From contig OZ038321.1 in assembly GCA_964035795.1 (NCBI GenBank), forward strand, positions 19,347,209 through 19,411,208: a stretch of DNA of 64,000 bases, written 5' to 3'. Below the pieces are notes generated by a model, which saw nothing but the letters and a program-made list of their open reading frames with translations, was not told the DNA's origin and ran no database searches. Position numbers and translations under genes: made by a program. Origin of the DNA: Pterobdella sp. o SKG-2022. Taxonomy: Eukaryota; Annelida; Clitellata; Hirudinida; Piscicolidae. This document shows positions 58,001-64,000 of the stretch, one piece after another. Positions within the stretch are counted from its first letter, which is position 1. Each line of letters opens with the position of its first letter.

Positions 58001-60655
58001 AACAGACCAGCACAAGGGCAGTGTGGGGGACTTCCATTAGATGGATCTCATCTTGGAAAATCTGAGTTGGAAAGCATGTGATCTGCCATGGTGCGCAGGG
58101 AAGTCCATTAACTGGGCTGTCTATGAACTGGCCTGTGAATGTATTGTGTTGTAAGTTAGTTGTTGAAAAAGTTTTAAGTGTCATCACATGAGAATGTAAG
58201 ATTTTTTCTCAAAACTTTGTTTTGTCATTAAAAATTTCGTGTTTGTTTTTCATAATTTTAAATTGGTTATTTGGCGTTTGTATATATGCTGCTAAGCTTT
58301 TGAGGGCACACCATGTAGCCGGCCAAATCCAAAGTCTATGGTATGTTATAGCTTTCTTTGTTGATTTTTTATAAAGTGTATTCGATGAAAATTTTTTTAT
58401 CCAAGTTTTTTATACTTATGAAATTTCATTAAAAAGTTTATCAAAATTAAAAACTTGTTTTTAGTCCAAGCATTTATGAATTCTAAAAACATCATGGAAT
58501 GTCTTCTAATAAAATATTGATTACCGAAATGAGAAAATTTAGAAAAAAAACTTTTATGGTTCACTAAAAGCGCTAATAATCTATTCTTTTCAATTATATT
58601 TCATCGCTTTTTAATTCCTCAATTACTATTTTTCTGCGTTCATTAATGCTCCGCGTGCTTAAGAAAAATCAAATTAAAAGACAATCAACATAAAATAACG
58701 AAGACGATAAAATTTTCAAAAACATAGGGAAATATGCAAAAAAAATTAACTGGTGAGTTTAATATGATTTAGCTTATAATGCTTTCAACTAGAAAAAATT
58801 AAAATATGACACAATAAATCGTTCGACATAATGTTATTGAATAACAAAAAAACAATGATAATGAAGTTCTAAATTGGTTTTATAAAAGGGTTAATTAAAA
58901 AAACGATACTCTTCAATTTTTCAATTAAGTTAACTATTCTATAAATTTTCATTATTATACAATGATTCGCAAATTCTCACCGCTGTATGGCTCTTGCTCC
59001 CACGAAACAGTCCTCGTCTCGATGTATGTCTCCAAGGAATACTGCAAACAATACGCTACGTAAAGTCTTCAATAGATTTCCGTGTTACTTTAATGTGTTT
59101 AATTAGAGGAATTAAAACTACAAATCAACACATTATGAGTTAAAGTTATTTTATGAATGAATGAAAATATATAAATTAAATAGAGAAAATCTCGTTCGGA
59201 AATTGAGGTACTTACATGATATGAGTTGGAGGCGATAAGTTTGTTTAAAACCATTTCCTTCACCATAGACTTGCCATAGCAGCATTGTTTTGATACAAGA
59301 TTTAGCAGTGCTTTTCTCGCTTCCGCTTCTCCCAAATGGCTTTCACTATAACCACGGTGGAAATTTGTGGTTTTTTAAAAACTATTGTATGATTAAAATT
59401 CGATAAAAATAAAAAGCTATTTAGTGAGTAAGTCGACCATTCGATCGCTTCTAACCGGAGTCTCGGTTGGTATTAAAATAGATTCAGCTTGGCATTAAAA
59501 TAGGTTCAACATTTATTACCAGTAAACTTTTGTTTTGAATCAAAATATAGTTGAAAAAACAAAATAAAGTTAATTGTTGATCTACTTCCTACACATCTTT
59601 CTGTTAGCTGCTAGCGTTCTTAGTTTTTTCAGATCTGTTCTATTGTTTAAGGAGATCCTCATACTAGTAAGATCATTTTTCAGCACTGAGGCCAAGGTTG
59701 TTTTAGGTCTTTTTTGGTAGGTATGTATGATGCGTCGAAGTACTTGTCCATAACTGTTTGGGTGGATGTGCCCGGTTCAAGTCTTAAGATATGGCCTAGT
59801 AAAGTTAGTCTTCTGAGTCTTGCTTAATTCTTGTTTTCTTTTGCATGATATAGATTTTTGTTGTTACCTATGACTCTGCGGAGAAGACGCCGATGAAATG
59901 AGATGAAAAAAGATTCAGCATGATGTAACTAAAACAATATCAAGTGTTATTTTGTATAATAATATTGGACCATTTTAAGCTGTATGTTTGAAACACCATA
60001 TTTACTACTAGTTTAATCAAAAAAATTGTTAATATGCTAAGTTTACCAAGTAATTTTTTCTTCACAAGTGACATAGTTCTCCATCGGAGGGACAGGTTTT
60101 TGTTGTGGGGGAGGTAGAAATATTGGCATGCCTGTAGTCACAATTATCGACATCAAAATCATTGCATTTTTTATTATTCATACATTTTAGTTTTTTAAAA
60201 AGACTACTTTTTCTATACAGTTTATTTCATAACTATTATTTAATTCAGATTCTTTTTTTCTAGGCTTTAAAAGATATAAATTTTCAAAATTTTGGAAAAA
60301 GTTAAAAGTAAAATTTATTTTTCATTTTGAAAATTAATCAGCTCGAAAAAATTTTAGAAAAACTTCGAACCACCCACACTTCCGCTAAGCCGACACACAA
60401 AACCACTTCAAACACCAAACATGAATTAAAGCACACACGCCTAAAAACAACAAACAAGAATCACACACGAGACACACATGCGGTCTCATATCCAGGGAAG
60501 ATGGGCAAAATAGATGTGTTGATGGGAACACACTGAGGTTCAGGAGCTGTTTGGTCTTCCGGCACATCGACTGAGGGCAGGTCTGGGCCATCGTACATGG
60601 GAACTGAACTCTGACCGCCCTGCCAAGCTGTTGGTTTTGGTGGGGTTTCATGTAT
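55023..60655 (-). CDS. SSUH2: SSUH2-like protein with DnaJ-type zinc-finger repeats
   Basis: SSUH2 (C3orf32) has repeated CxxCxGxG motifs like DnaJ chaperones; in mammals it is linked to tooth and germ-cell biology, but its biochemical role is unclear. Minus-strand exons by eye: 60650-60485 (Pro-rich: PPKPTAWQGG, MYDGPDLPSVD), 60130-60062 (MPIFLPPPQQKPVPPMENYV), 59335-59220 (EARKALLNLVSKQCCYGKSM), 59040-58980 (YSLETYIETRTVSWE), 58140-58020 (APWQITCFPTQIF, MEVPHTALVL), 57592-57417 (ACVGCRSQGF, CFNCLGRGF, CINCHGTG, CRGTGRKR), 57110-57053 (CSSCGGDGRVVC), about 56470-56370 (NHSDLPDDMLKNTQGFQIFE), 55938-55819 (FSSYSRLVMQ) and 55163-55023 (EAVPVTLCTYKW, YWIYGKKKIIYAP, ending CCVIS, TGA). Six finger-like motifs are seen. 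The start exon was not found upstream of 60655. Confidence 0.88.
55225..55305 (+). repeat. Dispersed repeat D, copy 3 (best copy)
   Basis: GTTTGTATACTTGATAATGT, GAGTTCAATTCACGAAAAGC, TTCGTGTTATTATTCAGTTA and ATAAAAGTGTTTG. GTGAGTT..AATTCAC can pair as a small stem. Confidence 0.6.
55571..55640 (+). repeat. Dispersed repeat D, copy 4
   Basis: CATCACTTGGTAATGAGTTC, AACTCACTGAAGTTCCGTGA and CATTTTAAAAGCTTGTG follow the same order as 55225 with more drift. Confidence 0.5.
55676..55795 (+). repeat. Dispersed repeat C, copy 2
   Basis: Matches 9101-9216 (blocks given there), also preceded by (ATA)n. In an SSUH2-like intron. Confidence 0.65.
56935..56990 (+). repeat. Dispersed repeat D, partial copy 5
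   Basis: GTTTGTATATTTGATGACGT then GAGTTATTATAAAG resembles the first half of the module at 55225; AAAGCTTT precedes it. Confidence 0.4.
59462..59512. repeat. Short tandem repeat, two 22-bp units
   Basis: TTGGTATTAAAATAGATTCAGC is followed directly by a second TTGGCATTAAAATAGGTTCA unit. Confidence 0.75.
59580..59880 (-). mobile_element. Jockey-like RT C-terminal relic in an SSUH2-like intron
   Basis: Minus strand reads RLRRLTLLGHILRLEPGTST, then QTVMDKYFDASY, a frame change, and LASVLKNDLTSMRISLNNRT, DLKKLRTLAANR. This is the LLGHVLR...TL..L..DL end typical of jockey-like RT proteins. Same orientation as the host gene. One frameshift near 59690. Confidence 0.75.
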
Positions 60656-60659
60656 TATT

Positions 60660-62700
60660 GAAAAAGTATTAAACAGTGATATAATTATGAATTGATCACT
60701 AATATATAATATAATATATAATCAATAATAGACTGATATATTAATTAATTTATTATGTAAATTTTCGCTATGTATTTATGTATTCCTTTTACTTCGTCGG
60801 ATTTTTGTTTTTCAAAGCAAAATATTGATCATTTAATATATTTTATTTGATTATAAAAATTTTGAATGTTTTCAAATGTTGGATTGTTTTTTAAAGTATT
60901 GAAGAGGATTTTTATCGCATATTTCCAAGGTACAAATAAGCTTTAAAATAAGCTCAATTTAATTAATCAGTCTCCCAAAGATTGCCAAACGGAATGCTTC
61001 ACTTTTTTAGCTCTCCGAAAAATTATTATTATTTTATTTTAAAACCAGAAAAAAAATAAAAAGAAGCGCTGAGGCAAATAAAAGACTATTCAACGTTGTT
61101 CTAAAAATAGAACCGTTTTAATCAATAAGATACGCTCATCCTGATAAGTGTAGACTTTGTATGCCTAGACACCCATCAACAGTATACTAAACACAATTTC
61201 CATGATTTAATGTATGGCTACATTGTATTAATATATCATTAGTTTTGTTTGTATGTGAATATTGTAAAGTCTTCTATAATCCCTGTGGGTTGACGTCAGA
61301 TAGTGTTCGTGATAGGAGCTGATGGTAGGATAAATGATTGCGGACATAGTGAGAAATTAAACCTTTATTTGTTGGAAGCTGTAATTTTTAGTTAAATTTT
61401 TTCAGTAGACTAATATGCATAATGATTTTGAAAATCAAAATTCAGGAATGAGTGTTTTCGATTTTTTAAATTTATCGAATATTTTCTTTTGTTTAAATTT
61501 TAAAAGCTTTTTGAGAAATTATGAATATTTGAATACGATGGTTTTAAACAACCCAAAAACCATTTTATTTTTATTCTAAAAACACAAGCAAAAATAGAGA
61601 TTTTTTAAAAAAATAAAAATAATTGTTAAAATAAAAGTGAAAAATTTTAATAATGTCAAGACCTTTGTTAAAAAAAACTGCAGTCAATCAAGAAAAGCCT
61701 TCCAAAAGGTTTCAAAATGTTTTATGGAAAATTTTCAAAATTTTCATTAAAAAAACAACGGCTCTGAAATCATTTTTATTAGTACTTTATTTTACTTTAA
61801 TGAATTCCATAAATGAAAAATAATCCAATAAAATTTTTTGAAATTGAGTCTTTCTTTTTTAACGAATAACTTGAAATTTTCATTACTTGTGGAATATATG
61901 TGTTTAATTAATTCATAGGTCAAAAAAGTGAAAATTTTTGATTATAACACCCAAAATAAGAAGACTAATACCAATTTCAGGCTGGAGATCATCTTGTTTG
62001 AATGAAATATCCATTGTTGTTAGCCTTTACATGAAAATTTTAAAAATTTACCATTTTGTAAGTCATTTTCAACAAACAAAAACTCAAGATTTTAAGGCTT
62101 ACATAGCACCATCACCATAAGTTCTATTGATGTTTTGTTATTGTCTACATTTCTGCAACTTTTCAAAATCCTTCCATGCTCTCGTCATATTCCACACACA
62201 TATATATAAATACATACATATATATATAATATATAACTGGAAGCGTTTACAACTTCAGCCCTCAAACCATGCATGAGACAATTTTTGCAGATGATTGTGG
62301 TATATGTAGTGATGAGATTGTATGAAGAAGGGTAAAAGTTTATATGAAATTGCATAAAAAATTGATTCCATAAGTGATAGGTAATTTTTAATCTTTTAAA
62401 CAGATATTTCTTAAAATTTTATATCTTAATTTTTTACGATCATGTTTTGCATGAATTCAGTTCAAAGTGAAAGTGAATGATTTATCTTTTAAAAAAATTT
62501 TTCATGAAAATAAGCTAAAATGTAATTTTTATTTATTTGAAAAGATTTTACATTATTTTAAATTTTATTTTCGGAGCGCTGTCTAATATTCAACGTTTAT
62601 TTATTTTAAAAACAATCTCCGTGTTATAACCTGAATTAATTTCCAAATTCTTACAAAAGTATGTACATTTTATTTTTTTTTCTCATTAAATCAGTAAACG
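60660..62700. other. Gene-free stretch upstream of the SSUH2-like gene
   Basis: About 2 kb of very AT-rich DNA with a TATATA-rich patch near 62200-62235. The first SSUH2-like exon and promoter should lie here, but I could not identify them. Confidence 0.4.
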
Positions 62701-62709
62701 TAGTTTTTT

Positions 62710-63015
62710 GGTAGATCGTTGGCATATGAGTTCAGAGATGACCGCTTCGAGTCAGGTCAAATCTGTTCTCTTAATTGGCGTGATTGTTTTTTTCACCAAG
62801 TTTACGATCAGATATTGTTCAAACTACCAAAAATATCAATTTATTTTGACAATGTGTTATTCGTCATTTTCCTAACAGTGGATGAGCGATTGAAGACAAT
62901 CTTTATGGCTGAAAACTACGACAGAACAAATTTCAAAAGTTTGATTTGGTACGATAAATATGGGAGGTGTAACATGGATAAGCCCTTTCCATCAAATGCC
63001 TACCAACGGTATTAA
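62710..63015 (+). CDS. Unrecognised last exon(s), plus strand
   Basis: An open frame of about 100 codons follows a T-rich acceptor (TTTTTTGGTAG). It reads AYEFRDDRFESGQICSLNWR, a more hydrophobic middle, then VDERLKTIFMAENYDRTNFK, LIWYDKYGRCNMDKPF and a stop. The middle may be an intron, since ACAG precedes VDERL and the piece before it is oddly hydrophobic. AATAAA at 63064-63069 supports a transcript end. No family recognised. Confidence 0.45.
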   Translation, partial: GRSLAYEFRDDRFESGQICSLNWRDCFFHQVYDQILFKLPKISIYFDNVLFVIFLTVDERLKTIFMAENYDRTNFKSLIWYDKYGRCNMDKPFPSNAYQRY

Positions 63016-63063
63016 TGTGTCCAAATGAAGGATACTTTTTAAATTCTAAATTTTATTGTTGGA

Positions 63064-63069
63064 AATAAA
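63064..63069 (+). terminator. Possible poly(A) signal
   Basis: AATAAA 49 bases after the stop codon of the unrecognised exon at 62710-63015. Confidence 0.45.
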
Positions 63070-63576
63070 GTAACCATTATTAGTTTGAATGGATCAAATT
63101 ATAAAAGTTCACTATTATTTCATTAATACGATATTTTTTGTTTATTTTAGTTGAAGACCTTTTGTTATTTTAGAGACCAAATTTTTTAGTACTTATTTGG
63201 AAACTCAAATTATGTATAATGTTTTTCAATTGGATAAGAATAATTTTTTATGTGGTTTCAAACGATCTTTTCTCTTTTTAAGAACATTCATATACGCAAA
63301 TAGGTAAAAACTCATTTTTTACTTTATTTTTGCAAAAGCTGAGCTCAAAAACTGAAAACAGAACCGTAATTTTTAATGTTTTGATGTTTACAAATTGATT
63401 TGAAGTATTAATATTGGAATCATAAGATATTTCACAGATCAAGACGGCTTTTCGAGTATAATTACTTCAAAGAATCCGAAGACCTAATAAAGAAAGTTTG
63501 AATTATTAAATATTCAACAAAAATATCTTTTATGTCTAATATTTAACTTTCAAGCATAAAATAGCATTATGCTCAG

Positions 63577-63998
63577 ACTTGGTTTCCAAGGAAGAAAAGG
63601 TCGCTATAGATGAACGTCTTTTAAATGATTACAAACGAAAGCTCAGCGTTGTGAGGTGCCAACTGAATATGTGCCCTTCAAAAGAAACAAAAATAGATAA
63701 AAAACAAGAAAAAAATGCTAAGAAGAAAAAAATATGGATAGAAGATATGAGCGAAGTAAGGTTTAGGGCGGGAGTAGAAGCCCAAGCACTCGAGAATCTG
63801 AAGAGACAACAAGAAAGAAAAAAATGGACTCTGTCGGATATGTTTTTGGAAAATGAAACAGAAACAAACACTTTAGGATGGAAGTGTTATGAAGGTTTGG
63901 ATGGAAAATTAATCAAATCTAAAGTGCCTAAAACCTCTGAGATCAGGAAAAGTAGAATTCCTAATCTACTATTTGATAAAACCAAATGTATTTGCTGA
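63577..63998 (+). CDS. Unrecognised lysine-rich exon at the right edge
   Basis: After an acceptor (ATGCTCAG) the frame runs about 140 codons to TGA at 63996-63998. It includes EEKVAIDERLLNDYKRKLSV, a KKQEKNAKKKKIWIEDMSEV stretch, ALENLKRQQERKKWTLSDMF, GWKCYEGLDGKL and a CIC end. It is highly charged and likely part helical or coiled-coil. No ATG in the frame fits the start, so it is probably a 3' exon of a gene whose earlier exons lie to the left. The name is unknown; a ribosome-, nucleolus- or cilium-linked protein would fit the composition, but that is a guess. Confidence 0.55.
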
Positions 63999-64000
63999 AA

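Overview
This is an AT-rich (roughly 70 percent A+T by eye) invertebrate animal nuclear window. Genes are split into many short exons by GT..AG introns, AATAAA signals follow several genes, and the spaces between are filled with degenerate non-LTR retrotransposons, tRNA-derived SINEs, small dispersed repeats and microsatellites. There are no bacterial-type features. The species cannot be named from the sequence. The lineage-rich RTE/jockey-like remnants, the repeat built of (ATC)n plus GCTAGCATGGGTTG, and a PAN plus C-type lectin gene suggest a soft-bodied invertebrate such as a mollusc, annelid, cnidarian or similar.

Layout, left to right. At 0-0.9 kb there are short coding-like pieces of unknown genes. 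PARN (poly(A)-specific ribonuclease) lies on minus from 15.08 to 1.32 kb, with a dead RTE-like LINE (10.7-13.9 kb) in one intron. A BAHD1-like chromatin reader lies on plus (15.6-21.3 kb) and shares a 526-bp divergent upstream region with PARN. BRAP, a RING/UBP-zinc-finger ubiquitin ligase, lies on minus (about 30.35 to 23.49 kb). UNC50 lies on plus (30.98-34.03 kb), divergent from BRAP. From 34.3 to 46 kb comes a repeat-rich stretch with four reverse-transcriptase relics, one transposon-derived domain, and a secreted PAN + C-type-lectin gene carrying two in-frame TAA codons. GTF2A2 (TFIIA small subunit) lies on plus (46.08-48.25 kb, four exons). A prolyl 4-hydroxylase alpha subunit lies on minus (53.62-48.79 kb, about 15 exons). 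An SSUH2-like zinc-finger protein lies on minus (about 60.65-55.02 kb). Two unrecognised exons on plus (62.7-64 kb) end the window.

The genes are unrelated housekeeping or secretory genes: mRNA deadenylation, heterochromatin, Ras/MAPK-linked ubiquitination, Golgi trafficking, basal transcription, collagen hydroxylation. They do not form a pathway. The two head-to-head pairs (PARN/BAHD1-like and BRAP/UNC50) are the only arrangements that suggest shared regulation. I see no convincing new biological system. The items most worth a second look are a near-perfect 73-nt hairpin nested in a larger inverted repeat near 21.8 kb, a LINE type with an in-line PHD-like finger, several small dispersed repeat families, a stop-free 198-nt intron in BRAP, and the twice-interrupted lectin gene. 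Exon edges marked 'about' were set by eye from family similarity remembered without a database.
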